Source: Deinandra increscens subsp. villosa (lineage: Eukaryota; Streptophyta; Magnoliopsida; Asterales; Asteraceae). From it: a stretch of DNA of 64,000 nucleotides. The translations under genes were made by a program, and so were the position numbers. The DNA lies in NCBI GenBank assembly GCA_039602395.1, contig JBCNJP010000027.1, positions 35,659,841 through 35,723,840 of the forward strand, given 5' to 3'. Positions 31,205 to 43,413 of this stretch are shown here, one piece after another. The notes under the pieces are model-generated. The model did no database searches and had not been told where the DNA came from. It worked only from the letters and a program-made list of their open reading frames with translations. Positions within the stretch are counted from its first letter, which is position 1; every line of letters starts with the position of its first letter.

Positions 31205-32944
31205 CGTTAGAAGGTTCTTAACCTGGTTAAGATTCTTAATTTGTAAAAGCTAACCAGTTCCAGTAAGTAGATATATACAGCACAAAAATAATGTAAGGTA
31301 TATATAGATGACACAATGAATCGATACATATACCTCAATTAATCATTAATAAAATCAACTGAATAAAACCGTTAGAAATAACATAAATGAGAAGCTGAAC
31401 AGTAAAGGATAACATCAATAACTAAATAAATGAATAACAATTACTACATTAACAGCCATTACGATTCAGAGGGCAACTGTTTAACGTTATAACCCCTAAA
31501 CAATTAACACATACATAACAACAAAGTAACTCCACAACACCAACCCTTGACATATAATAGACTAATATAGTATTACAATTGAACGTGTTTCATACTAACA
31601 CACATATAGCACGTTAGTATTAATGAACTACATAAGCAAACCCTAAAGTATAGGAGCACCAAATAAGAATAGCGCAAGGAGCACCACCTTAATAGACTCA
31701 TGGTCGACTATGGTTGACGTCAAATTACAGGTTTTCGTTAAAACAGGCGGTCCTCAATTGGGACTGCCGGTGACGGAAACAAACCAGGGGAACACATAAA
31801 ACACGAATATGACTTCGCCCGGTGAATAGTTTTAATAACTTAGGCTTGAAAAGAAACGGGTCAGAAACATTTACGGGCCAAATAGGGTCCGAGTGAAACT
31901 CGTAGACTGCTCTTTAGAAACATTGCATTACGGTTTATAAGAAACGGGTTATAAGCATTTTCGGGTCAAACTGGGTCCGCGTGAAACTTATGCCCTCATC
32001 TTTAAAAATATTGGATCCCGGGTTATAAGAAACGGGTTATAAAGGTTTGCGACAAAAATAGGGTCCGCGTGAAATCGAGATGGATGGCTTCTGAATTCGG
32101 CACCCACTGAATAACGTATTATTACCAAGACGGGTCGGGTATAACCCGTGTTTAATGGCAGTTTTTGTAAACTGTAAAAACATAAAGTGTAAAAACGGGA
32201 CAGATAATAATTAACAGACCGTCATAAGGCCACAAATTAGGAATCCGAATTGTACATCCCCAACAAAATCGACCAAACATATGACCCTAACATACACTAT
32301 CGACCTTCGACGTTCAGTTCCATCCGATACAAACAACGTCTAATCAAGATGATTACCCCTTCCATTTAAAAGTCGGTCGCAGTCCCCTACAAAAAGTGAT
32401 CGACACATATGAATTCCCAACAGTAGGGAGTTCAAGGTTTGTATTGAAAGCGAGGAAAGGTTTCAACAGAAGCACAAAGAAGCATACATTAATCGGATCA
32501 ATAAAGGTAATCATCTTCCGGTTTTGTAAATCTGGATATTCTGTAACCAGGAAAATAAAGTGGTTCAAATTGATGTCCTCTTGCACTGCTAGCAAGCGCC
32601 GTCAACGCTGAGCTGTTGCGTAAATAAAAAGTAACCTTTCACCTGGAAACCCTAAACCTTTTAAAACAGAAGATAAGAAACGGGTTATAACAGAGACCGG
32701 ATCAAATAGGATCCAAGTCAAACTTAAACCAATGCATTTGCAGTTTCATAAGCACTGTATTACGGGTTAATACGAACATGGTTCGGATAAGATCCGCGTT
32801 TACTCGAAAGGTATATAACGCATGAATTTCGGGTTATAAGAAACGGGTTGTAAACCTTAACGGGCAAAATAGGGTCCGCGTGGAAGTTGTATAGTAATGT
32901 TTACATACAGCAGTTTACATTTCCGAATTACGACCCAGTTGGCC
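31205..32944. other. Upstream region of the Helitron RPA-like gene
   Basis: No gene is supported. It is the 5' side of the RPA-like gene (minus strand) and should contain its promoter and, unless removed, the Helitron 5' end, which I could not identify. The repeat block 31,838-32,890 lies here. Confidence 0.5.
31838..32890. repeat. Dispersed AACGGGTTATAA ... GGGTCCGCGTGAAA modules
   Basis: Five or six modules share an order of words: AAGAAACGGGTTATAA, then about 10 bases, then CGGGTCAAAATAGGGTCCG and CGTGAAACT. Clear starts are near 31,848, 31,938, 32,028, 32,674 and 32,836. Three are spaced about 90 bases apart; the others are separated by unrelated sequence, including 32,260-32,640. Confidence 0.7.
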
Positions 32945-35739
32945 TGTAACACCTCGTTAATTCTGGTAAATCGTGGGTAATTTTTTTTATTATTTAAATA
33001 ATCTGGACTCGTCAAGCCCAGTTAGGCCCGTTAGGCCCATTAAGGGATTTACGGCCCGTCAAGGCCCAATCCATGTATTCGATGTCCGGTTAAGTTGTTA
33101 GAAGTATTCTAACAATTCGTTATGAAATACAAGGTGTTGCGAAACGAGAAACGATGAAATCGGTAAACAGAACTATTACGCGATATTATCCGAAAGGAAC
33201 GTATTTAATTATTTAAGATGGCTTAACCAGCCCTGTGAAGTTAAAAAGTATTTTTCTGAGTGTTCTCAGTGAATTACAGTCAAGGAAATATATTCGGTTG
33301 TAAAACGGAAATAAATGGGATTCGCGTCGGATACGCACCTTATATCGAATGTCCTACTAAATATTTATCAGAATATTATTAATCTAATGTTTTAAGCGTT
33401 CTGAGAACATTTACGAGGCTTTTATAATATTCCAGTCACTCGGAATTTATCGTGAATTATTTACGTGACGGTTACTGTTTAACGTGGCCAGATAACGCGG
33501 TATATACCAGTTAACTTAACTTATGACCACACAATAAAGCCTACATATAAAAGCCCTTATCCTCTCATTTTTCTTTCATTTAAACCAAAACAAGAAACAC
33601 ACTTAGTGTGTTTGTGTGTGTGTCGAGAGAGAGAGTTCAGAGACAAGGGCTGGAGCCCGGTTTTCCGGCGACCGAATCCGGCCGGACCACGGCGGCGCTC
33701 CGGCGGAGTTGTGGCGGCCGACCCTGTTTTCGACTCCTTTCTTCCCCTCTTCCTTTCCCGAGCTCGAACCCATGATTCCCGAGTTGTTCCCAGGTCTCGA
33801 TCGACGGCAGAAGCGGCCAAAGTGGCAGCGGCGGCTAGGGTTCCGCCCTGTCAGACGGCGGCGGCGAGTTTTGTGCGCACCTGAGATCTCCCAGCCATGA
33901 TTTCCCCTCTCTTTTCTCGCTTACAGGTGACGGGTTCGAGTGGGGGTTCTCCCCAGCCGCAAATCCGGCGACTCGAGGTCGCCATTTCCGGCTACTAATT
34001 GCCAATCGGTAAGTAATCGGGACTGGAACTTGGGTTTACTATTATTTCATCTCGTTTTTCTCTTTATGAACCCGATTCCTTACCTGCATGTTACAGATCT
34101 AGGGATTAGACTATGCTATGATGATGTTTGGATGATGGTGGCGGCGGTTTCGCGGCGGTGGTAGCTCGACCGGCGGCGGCCATGGCCTCCGACCGCCGGT
34201 CAGATTACAGTGGTGGTGGTTATTCATTTTGGTTCCATTTTTATTCTCTAAGAAAACTAGAAGGTGGTTCTTTATATTTGAGGATGAATGATGGTTGTTT
34301 GGACGATGGTAAAGGGATGATGGTGCTTGTTTTGGTCATAGAAGTGTTTGGGACTATTTTTGCTTAATTTTGACTTTTGGTCAACAAAAGTCAAACCCGT
34401 CAAGGCTGGTCAACATATATCTCGATTCAAACGCGGTCAAATCTGGAAACCGAGCATGGATTATTGTTCGTGGCGAAATTCTACTTGGAATGGACTATTC
34501 GCTCGTCGAATTCGGATGTGTTTAGCATTTTCGGTTAACCGGGTTCGAGTCTGCGTACCGACCGGAGGTATAACCATGTTCGCTATCTTGTTATTGTTTT
34601 AGTAGTATTGTATACGTCGTGTGAGGAACGTTCTGTCAAATAGAAGTATCATTGTTTATAAAACATTGATAACAAGAAAAATATATATAAAGCCTTATTA
34701 TGATTTTATGTAATAAACTTAAGATTTCATGATTATCAAAGTTATGATCTTATGTTAACAAAGCCTTGATTTTATGAAAGGTATGATTTTATATAAATCA
34801 AGATCAACCAAAAACGGGATATTCTGTAAATATATATATTAACCGGTTTTAGAGATTATAAACATAAGCTATGATTCTATATAATAAAAACTATGATTTT
34901 ATGCTATAGAATGTTATGATTTCATGTGAGATAAAAACTTATCATTTTATGTAAGTTCACATAAATAAGACATGTCTTTTCTGTTAATAGAAGTTATGAT
35001 GTATTTGTCATGTCGAACACTGTGAGTCGGAATGCCCTGTGTGGGTCATTATAGACTTTCTGGTCATTATGATTGAACCAATAGGCATATAAGGGATTAT
35101 AACGGCCATTATAGTTGATTTATCCATGTTCATCCGGATCCTCTAGGATTAAGAAACTAGGGGGAATATGTCCTTATATGTTGAAATGAAATTTCTACTC
35201 GTAGAGGGACTACGGCTGATTGCGACGTGCCCGTAGAGTACATGAAGCTTGACCTTGGGTGCGACATGATAGATTTATGAACTGAATGTGTTAATAACTG
35301 TTAATGTGATGATGGTAGTTACGACTCACCAACAACGTTTGTTGTTGACATTGTGTTGACTTATGTTGCAGGCAAGTGTGTGCAGGTGATGATGTATCTG
35401 TACAGGAACATTGGGGTACTAGTTGTGGCTATCTGATAGAGCCTGTATGAAATTAATGAATGTACGTTGTTCAGTGCATGTTATGACTACAATTCCTTGA
35501 TGTATGTATCATTTGTTTGTTCAGTTCTGGGTCTATCCGGGGCTCCCGATTCTATTAGGTCGGAAAGAGGTGCTTTGTGCATCCTCCGTCAAGAGCCGGC
35601 CTAAGGTTTCACTATGAGGACTGGACGTCCGTGTTGTTGTATGTTTTATTCTGTTGTTGGTGCCGAGTAAACTGATACGGACAACCGGTCCCACACCCTC
35701 CCCCGCACCTGGCAGGGGGCGGCGGAGGGGGGTGTTACA
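32945..35739 (+). mobile_element. Solo LTR (2.8 kb), gypsy-like
   Basis: It starts TGTAACACC and ends GGTGTTACA, a perfect 9-base terminal inverted repeat. It is flanked by TGGCC and TGGCT, a target duplication with one mismatch. No internal retrotransposon region lies on either side, so this is a solo LTR left by recombination. Inside are a TATA box (33,544), a CT/GA-rich leader, a GC-rich segment (33,650-33,870) and the motif GACTCACCAAC...TTGTTGAC near 35,324, shared with other chromovirus-like LTRs in the window. Confidence 0.75.
33544..33553 (+). promoter_or_regulatory. TATA box of the solo LTR
   Basis: CATATAAAAG is followed about 30 bases later by a pyrimidine-rich start region (CTCTCATTTTTC), the usual layout of a plant core promoter, about 600 bases into the LTR. 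Transcription from a solo LTR could still occur. Confidence 0.5.
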
Positions 35740-37010
35740 TGGCTTGATTATATCCGCCTTTAACATCCCTTTTTTTTTAATCACAATTTCTTTTAGTTTG
35801 TGTCGTTGGAATTTTCAATTGTCTGTTCGTCGTTTATCGTAACTAACGGGTAACTCCATATGGCTAAACAACCACTTAATAACAGAATACCAACAAAGAG
35901 TTTGATAAAGTCATTCAACCATATCGTTATTTTCTTAACAACCGCTAACTTTCTAAAAACATTAGGGTTAACTGTAATGATTGAACAATAACACTCTTCG
36001 TCTTGTAAATTCGACTATCATGGCACTCTGTTAATTTAATCTGCTATTTCAAATCCCGTTCTGTTGCATAAACTGCCGACGGAACCATTATACCCTTTGC
36101 CAATTCGTAACCAGCAACCTCGTACAAAATAAAAAAACAGAACAATTAGTATAATAAAACACAGAATTCGAATATTTTAGAAAGTAAGGGAAAACACAAC
36201 GTGTTCCACCGGCGTTACATTTTTTTCACGCCGGTAGAAAATCAACAAATGTCAATGTAGCCGGCGGTACATTTTCTTCCCGCCGGACTACAATGTAGAA
36301 GACAATCGATTATTAGCTTCCGGTGGTACATTTTTTTCCCACCGGAACCTATGATATGCTGATAAACACACAACGTACCTACCAAATGAAAATGTATTCA
36401 ATTAACAAATATTAACTTACACGATATCGGAGATGGGGGGTGAGGGTGGAGAGCACGGAGGTAAGCAAATGAGGATTACAACAGTTTATATAGGATTACA
36501 AATTGATCATCATTAACTTAAGATTTATTGATAAGGAGGTTAAAGAAGGCGATCGGGTTGAGAGTTATGATCAAATTTATGTAGATTTTAATATAAGATT
36601 TATTCACATTCAATTGAACTAACCCGTGGTTATTCATTATGCAGGTTCAAACAACCCAATCGTTTCTCCTTAATGATGATGCAGCCGGTCGATTTCTCCT
36701 TATTGATGAAGCAGCCGATCGACTTCTGTTAAATAATTACAACAGGATTTAAAAACCTCCATTATTACGGCCTAATTGTATTTATGACACATGCTTAAAC
36801 ATGTAATACATCGTGCTTTGTTGCTAGTACATAGTATTTATGATGGTAGTGCAAAAAAGTGCCATTGCTTAACTTTTATATATATATAGATATAAGTTAT
36901 GATTTCATGTGGTTTAAATATATAATTTTGGAGTTATATTTCATGATTTATTTTAGTAAAACAAGATTGTATGTATTATAAACATTATACGATTATATAT
37001 TTTGGCGTTC
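35740..37010. other. Sequence right of the solo LTR, no gene seen
   Basis: AT-rich sequence, presumably continuous with 32,944 before the LTR inserted. Apart from the hairpin trio at 36,208-36,347 and a short direct repeat (GCAGCCGGTCGA / GCAGCCGATCGA at about 36,681 and 36,711), nothing is recognised. Confidence 0.5.
36208..36347. repeat. Three consecutive hairpins with a conserved loop
   Basis: Stem ACCGGCGT/ACGCCGGT is at 36,208-36,235, CCGGCGG/CCGCCGG at 36,261-36,286, and TTCCGGTGG/CCACCGGAA at 36,318-36,347. Each encloses a 12-base loop TACATTTTTTTC (one base differs in the second). The stems differ by paired changes that keep pairing (C-G to T-A, T-A to G-C). Spacing is 53-57 bases. 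Confidence 0.85.
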
Positions 37011-37770
37011 CTCGTATATTCAGTGTTGAAAACGTTTCCTGTTAACTCCGTTAGAACCGTTAGATTTTTATAAAACTTCGAGGGGTCATTTTGTCGTTTC
37101 CTAAACATGATTCCAATTAAATAAAAGTATAGGGATTGGTTCGGTAATTACCAAAACTTGGTTTTATCTTTGTAAGTATGTGAGGGATTAAACGTGTCAT
37201 TACTCTATAGTCAATTCAATGATCATTTACGTAGAATTAAGAGGGGTCGATGATCGGTTTCGACCGATCATCATCATCATTATCGGTTACAAACTGTTGG
37301 CCATCAAAACCTTGTTAATGATCAGTAACTACCCTTCACAACACTCTTCCTCTCTCTCGCAATCCTTTCCTGTTCTCTCTCTCGTTTTCTCTAAAAAAAA
37401 ATTTAAAGAAAAGGTTTTCCAGTGAACCCGGAATTCCGGCCAAAACCTCCACCAAACCACCACCATTCAACACCCTTTGTAATCATCATTCATCACTGTG
37501 CAACGAGGAGTAATCGGATTCGAGTTTCGTGGTGGTGCTAGGTGTTCGTATTTAAGTGTCGGGTTCGTATTCGGCGTCTAAATCGCATCATCAAACATCA
37601 CCGACTTGAGGTAATTATCCATCCCTGTAAATCGCTTTTTTCTGGGTTCGTATCAACTTTCGCGGTTTTCCGGTGACCGGAATAAAACTCCGGCCAACGG
37701 AGTTCTTAAGGAGGAAGATGACGCGAGCCCGACTCTAGATATATAAATTCTTCTTCGGGTTATCGAAGTA

Positions 37771-37846
37771 AGGGTCGGGTAGCCCAGTTGGTTCGAGCGT
37801 TGCGATGATACACTAGGGGCGCGAGTTCGACACCCCTGGCCGTCCG
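37771..37846 (+). other. tRNA-like module 1 (A/B-box resemblance)
   Basis: TAGCCCAGTTGGTTCGAGC resembles a D-arm/A box. CGCGAGTTCGACACC resembles a T-arm/B box, 35-40 bases later, and a TTTTT run follows. No full cloverleaf can be drawn, so it is not a working tRNA gene. Confidence 0.45.
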
Positions 37847-37930
37847 TTTTTCTTTAATGTTTTATTATGTGAACCGAGTTTTGGTTGTTGTTGGTAAATA
37901 AAAGAAATTCTGATCGGTTAATTGACACCG

Positions 37931-38003
37931 ACAGCCCCTTGGTCGAGTGGTTTGGGCTTAGTGTTATGAGATAGAGGTTACGGGTTCGAACCCAGTGACC
38001 TCC
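37931..38003 (+). other. tRNA-like module 2 (A/B-box resemblance)
   Basis: TTGGTCGAGTGGTTTGGGC, then ACGGGTTCGAACCCAGT with a perfect B-box core (GGTTCGAACC). It lies 160 bases after module 1, with the same internal spacing but different sequence. Acceptor-stem pairing is not evident. Confidence 0.45.
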
Positions 38004-38189
38004 ATATTTCCTGTTTTTATTATTTTGCATTCTTTTGAGTATTTGATCACTAGATTTTTAACCAAAAAGTTTTCCTTGTCGTATCTTAAACCCGTAAGTA
38101 CATATTGGAACCATTAAAACCTTGTAAATCGTACTTTATGTTGTAAAATATGTTTAACTTGTCATTTTGAATTAAAATATAGTTTTAAC

Positions 38190-38190
38190 A

Positions 38191-38235
<45 letters not shown>
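38190..38235. repeat. (TA)n array, left border of the TIR-element chain
   Basis: Uninterrupted TA dinucleotides. Further arrays of the same kind lie at 43,357-43,410, 44,177-44,227, 44,419-44,472, 44,897-44,912, 46,230-46,290, 47,734-47,775, 47,926-47,970, 48,151-48,220, 49,350-49,381, 52,282-52,331 and 52,571-52,613. In each case they are the only DNA between neighbouring elements. Confidence 0.95.
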
Positions 38236-38237
<2 letters not shown>

Positions 38238-41200
38238 GTAAAGTTCAATGGAAAACTAATTTTTAATTGGAAAACTGGAAAACTATGTTAACTGAAGGGT
38301 AATAGGGTAATTTTGCTTTTTATATTTTTATTTTTTGCTAACAGTAAACAGGTTCATCTTCACAAACAACACAAAGATATACGTATGAAACCAATTTGAC
38401 CTTCCACGCCCTAATCTTCAAGTTTCTTACAAATCCACATCGAATTCGATTGAAACTTGCATCCGTCATCAATTAAACCCACTACCAACTTGTTATTTCG
38501 ATTACACAAACAGTACAACTCACTGCCGTTTTCTATGGTTTCCCACCATGGATTCAGATCTGTTATACCTCCTGCAACAAAGGGTGCTTTATCATATTTG
38601 AAGAACTCGCGAATCACCAAAACCACGTTCGAATGGCATGCTTGTTTTCATGACACAAATTTGTTAGGTTTGTTTATATTCATATAATTCTTTAAGCGAT
38701 GTTCATATTCTATATGTTGTATATCAATCCCAATCCAACTGTGAAGCAAGTGGTTATTAAATTCCAATTCCAAATGTTTTGTAGGAACTGAAGGTCAAGA
38801 AAATGGGTGTTTAACCTAGCTGGATTTGCTAATGGCTGATTGGGATCTGAGTGGTCCTTTTAATATTTGCATATGAGTTGTTTATGTCTCAAGTTTCTTC
38901 ATATATTTTCTTTTATATTTTATTACTCTTGTAGTTAAATTGGTATGAATTTTAACTTGTATAGATAATGGCATAATTCATACCAGTCCAACTGTGTTGC
39001 CATGGTGGTCTCAAATGTGAAGCTAATGAGATGAAAAGAACCAGAGTATAGTTTATTTTCTTTTAGCTAACCTACTGGCATATTTAATTATGTGGAAGAG
39101 AAAGTAGATACTTTGAACAATTAAGAGAGAAAAGGTTTGAATTATCTTACTTGATTCCTTTTACTTGTTAGATTAGTACGCAACAGAAGAAAACATATGT
39201 TATTAGTCCAAAGTGTACGTTTTGTACTAGTGAAGAAAAAATAGGCTTTTTTCGTGGTTACATGCATCAGGTACCTTCGCGTTTTGATTTTTTTAAACTT
39301 TATTTTGACGCACCATTTCATTGTATATTAACTTATTTTGGCTAGTCTGCACTTTGGTTTGCCGAGTTCAAAAATACGTCTGCCATGTTATAATACTAAT
39401 GTGAATATATCATTAATTACCTTTTGCCTTTTAGGCCCCTATGTCTCATCGTTTGTTTTTACAAAGTTACCCTATCTTTCCGAACAAAAAAATTGTTAAT
39501 TATGCTAATCAGTCACATTCTTCGTGTTGCTCTTGAATTTTAGTAATCTTAATTTCTTATTCGCTTTCTTTTAACTTGTTTTGTAGGATGCACACGAGTT
39601 TTTTGTAAGTTCTTGTTAAATGATATTGTTGACATACGAGCAAAAGAAACAACAAAAGGTCTGGCAAAATGTCTGTCACCTCCTCAAAATTTTTTGAAGG
39701 GGCGACATGGTGATATATGCAATAACTACTAAGACACAAATAATATGTTCACATCTTCTAAATTCAACCAAACCACGTTTCTGATTATGCTGCATATATA
39801 CAACATAAAATAAAACCATGTTTCCAGTTATACTGCATATACGCAACATGACGATGTTGCATATAAGCAACATAACTATGTTGCATATAAGGAACATGTT
39901 TGTGTTTATAGTTTTCAACCTTTTGATATTTAATTTTATATTGCATATACGTTATAATTATTAATACATAAATAATACCGTTTACAAATTTTAAATCAAG
40001 CCAAGTCATATTTCTGTTTATGTTACATATATACAACACCAAACCAAACCATGTATACTGTATATGTAACATGTCAATGTTGCATATAAGCAACATAACT
40101 ATGTTGCATATTTGCAACATGTTTTTGTTTATAGTTTTCAACCTTTTGATATTTAATTTTATATTGCATATACTTAATAATTATTAAGACATAAATAACA
40201 CCGTTTACGTCTTAAAAATCAAACCAAGTCGTATTTCTGCTTATGTTGCATATATACAACATCAAATCAAACCATGTATATGTTTATGCTGTCTATATGC
40301 AACATCAAATCAAACCATGTTTCCGATTATACTGCATATATGCAACATGACAATGTTGCATATAAGCAACATAACTATGTTGCATATTTTCAACATGTTT
40401 GTGTTTATAGTTTTCAACCTTTTGATATTTAATTTTACATTGCATATACGTAATAACTATTAAGACATAACTAATACCATCTACGTCTTTTAAATCAAAC
40501 CAAGCCGTATTTCTGCTTATGTTGCATATATACAACATCAATTAAATCAAACCATGTATATGTTTATGTTGCTTATATGCAACATCAAATCAAACCATGT
40601 TTCTGCTTATGTTGTATATATGCAACATTTTAGGGTTGCATATATACAATATGTCTATTTTTATAGTTTCAAATCAAAGCAAGCCATGCTCCTACTTGTT
40701 TGCATATATGCATCATCAAATCATACAATGTTAATGTTTTTGTTCATATTGCATATATGCAACATTCTATGTTGCATATATGCAATAACTACTAAGACAC
40801 AAATAATATGTTCACATCTTCTAAATTCAACCAAACCACGTTTCTGATTATGCTGCATATATACAACATAAAATAAAACCATGTTTCCAGTTATACTGCA
40901 TATACGCAACATGACAATGTTGCATATAAGCAACATAACTATGTTGCATATAAGCAACATGTTTGTGTTTATAGTTTTCAACCTTTTGATATTTAATTTT
41001 ATATTGCATATACGTAATAATTATTAATACATAAATAATACCGTTTACAAATTTTAAATCAAGCCAAGTCATATTTCTGTTTATGTTACATATATACAAC
41101 ATCAAACCAAACCATGTATACTGTATATGCAACATGTCAATGTTGCATATAAGCAACATAACTATGTTACATATTTTCAACATGTTTGTGTTTATAGTTT

Positions 41201-43353
41201 TCAACCTTTTGATATTTAATTTTATATTGCATATACGTAATAATTATTAAGACATAACTAATACCATCTACGTCTTTTAAATCAAACCAAGCCGTATTTC
41301 TGCTTATGTTGCATATATACAACATCAAATCAAACCATGTATATGTTTATGTTGCCTATATGCAACATCAAATCAAACCATGTTTCTGCTTATGTTGTAT
41401 ATATGCAACATTTTAGGGTTGCATATATACAATATGTCTATTTTTATAGTTTCAAATCAAAGCAAGCCATGCTCCTACTTGTTTGCATATATGCATCATC
41501 AAATCATAAAATGTTGATGTTTTTGTTCATATTGCATATATGCTACATGTCTGTGTTTACGGTTTTAAACTTTCTTATATTCATATTTTATATTGCATAT
41601 ATGTAATGTTCTATATTGCATATATGCAACATTCGATATTGCATATATGTAATGTTCTATATTGCATATATGCAACATTCGATATTGCATATATGCAACA
41701 TTTGATATTGCATATATGCAACATGACAATGTTCCATATATACAATATGATAGTGATGCATGTATGCAACATATATGTATGTGTTTATAGTTTTAAACTT
41801 TCTAATATTCTATTTTTTTTTTTTGTATTACACATATGCAGTGTTTACGAGTTTCCTATACTTAATATTACTTTTTAATACATTTATCATTCTCATATGT
41901 TTTTTTTTAATATTCTTTACAAGTTATATTACATGTATCTAAATATTCTATATTTCATATATGTAATATTACGAATTTCAGTTCAGTTACATAAAAGTAA
42001 TGGTTATGATCCAAATCCATCATTAATTCGATGAAAATGATATAATATGTATATATATCATAGAATATAATATACTCAATATATATTTCAATGTATATTA
42101 TGTATTACCTATATGTAATATTATAAAGTTTCAATTCCCTAACTTATTAAACAATAAATGGTAGAAACTAAAAAGAATAAAAAAAATAAAAAACATAAAT
42201 GGTAAATCAACTATATGGTAAATTAACTATATTGCAACAAAAGTCACTACACCATGATTTTGCCAATCGATAAACAAAAAGCATAACCTTACTAGTCCCT
42301 GTAGCATAAAAAAAACAACCATAAAAAAATCATTCCTTTAATGCTTCTATTTGCCAAATTCATTGACCCATTTCCTTTCTTGTCCATGTAGCAAACCAAA
42401 ACTTCAAGTCCACTTTCACACAAAATGGTTGCTTCATTATCCACGGTCACGACAGCTCACCTCCATCACATTTTCAAACACCTTCAAACCGATCCACGTT
42501 GCTCTTTTGTTCTCATATCTAGCTCCCAACATCAAACACTTGAAACTCATAAAAAATAAATAAATAATTCATCAAACCTTGCTCAATTTGTCTTGGTTTG
42601 AAGCAACCACCAAGAAAACCTTTTCAAAATCATCTCGTCCCCTCTCAACCCGCTCAATCAATGGAACCGACAAATCATGAAAATGAGTTTTTGTATTTTC
42701 TGATTACCATGTGGTTCTCTCTTCCATAATCCACATATGATGAAAGTATGCATTTGGACCATATCAACACCTGCGTTGTCAAAAAAAGTGCTAAATCATA
42801 GTTGTTTTTAAGTTGCATAAAACCTTTTATCACACATGAAACTAACACAAACATCAAACATGCATTATTCTTGTTAATCTACACAATACATTCATGTTGT
42901 TGTAAAACACGCGCATCCAGAAGATCGACTTCACCTTGGAACAAACAAAAAGATAAAAAACACGAAAAAAAACGTGAAAAAAACCCTAGAAACACGTAAT
43001 TTGTTGAAACGTTGATCAACTTTTGAAACGAAATCGATTCAATGAGGTTCGCGAATCATTACCTTATGCTTTTTCTTCGAGTATTTTGTTGAAATCGTGC
43101 TATAATACTTCGATGTAAACCCTAGTTTTGGTTCGTATGTTTCAGATGTGTAGAAGAGAGGGAGGCGCAATTTGTGAATGATTTTTTTTTCCTAACGTGT
43201 CTTGAACATCATTAGTTTCTAGTTTACCTAAATTGCCCCTCCATCTTATTTTTGTTTAAATAACGGATGGAAGTTTCGGTTCTTACCCCACTTAATCAAA
43301 ATTAAATTAGTTTTCCAGTTTTCCAACTAAAAGTGGTTTTCCAAGGAACCTTA

Positions 43354-43356
<3 letters not shown>
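38236..43356. mobile_element. TIR element A (5.1 kb) in (TA)n
   Basis: Left end GGGTAAAGTTCAATGGAAAA and right end (complement) AGGTAAGGTTCCTTGGAAAA continue through a second matching stretch, TTGGAAAACTGGAAAACTA, giving terminal inverted repeats of about 50 bases. Both ends abut (TA)n. The left interior (38,300-39,650) holds no protein I can name; a 72-codon minus-strand frame at 38,411-38,626 has a Cys-rich YCLCNRNNK...WICK pattern. The middle is the palindrome array 39,719-41,790. The right part is AT-rich. No transposase is recognised, so it is presumably non-autonomous. Confidence 0.75.
39719..41549. repeat. Large tandem repeat of TTGCATATATGCAA words (period 1,063)
   Basis: Copy 1 is 39,719-40,781; copy 2, 40,782-41,549, is shorter by about one 250-base inner unit. 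Inner units each carry several copies of TTGCATATATGCAA or a close variant within ATGTTGCATATATGCAACAT, alternating with CAAATCAAACCATG and TATAGTTTTCAACC spacers. A denser run of the word, some 20-35 bases apart, continues at 41,580-41,770. Confidence 0.9.

Positions 43357-43410
<54 letters not shown>

Positions 43411-43413
<3 letters not shown>

Larger units (their letters stand above)
37011..38189 (+). mobile_element. Probable LTR fragment with leader-like sequence
   Basis: CGTTAGAACCGTTAGA, a CTCTCTC-rich leader (37,345-37,390), then CGGAATTCCGGCC and proline-codon-rich text resemble the U3-R-U5 order of the solo LTR at 32,945. However, no TG/CA termini, primer site or partner LTR are visible, and the right side runs into (TA)n. 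Two tRNA-like modules follow. The call is an inference from layout only. Confidence 0.35.

Noticed and set aside
37771..38003. Functional tRNA genes
   Set aside because: A- and B-box-like sequences are present but no acceptor stem or anticodon arm can be formed.
39719..41790. CRISPR-like look of repeated palindromes with spacers
   Set aside because: The host is a plant, there are no cas genes, spacing is irregular and the spacers themselves are repeated. It is a tandem array inside a transposon.
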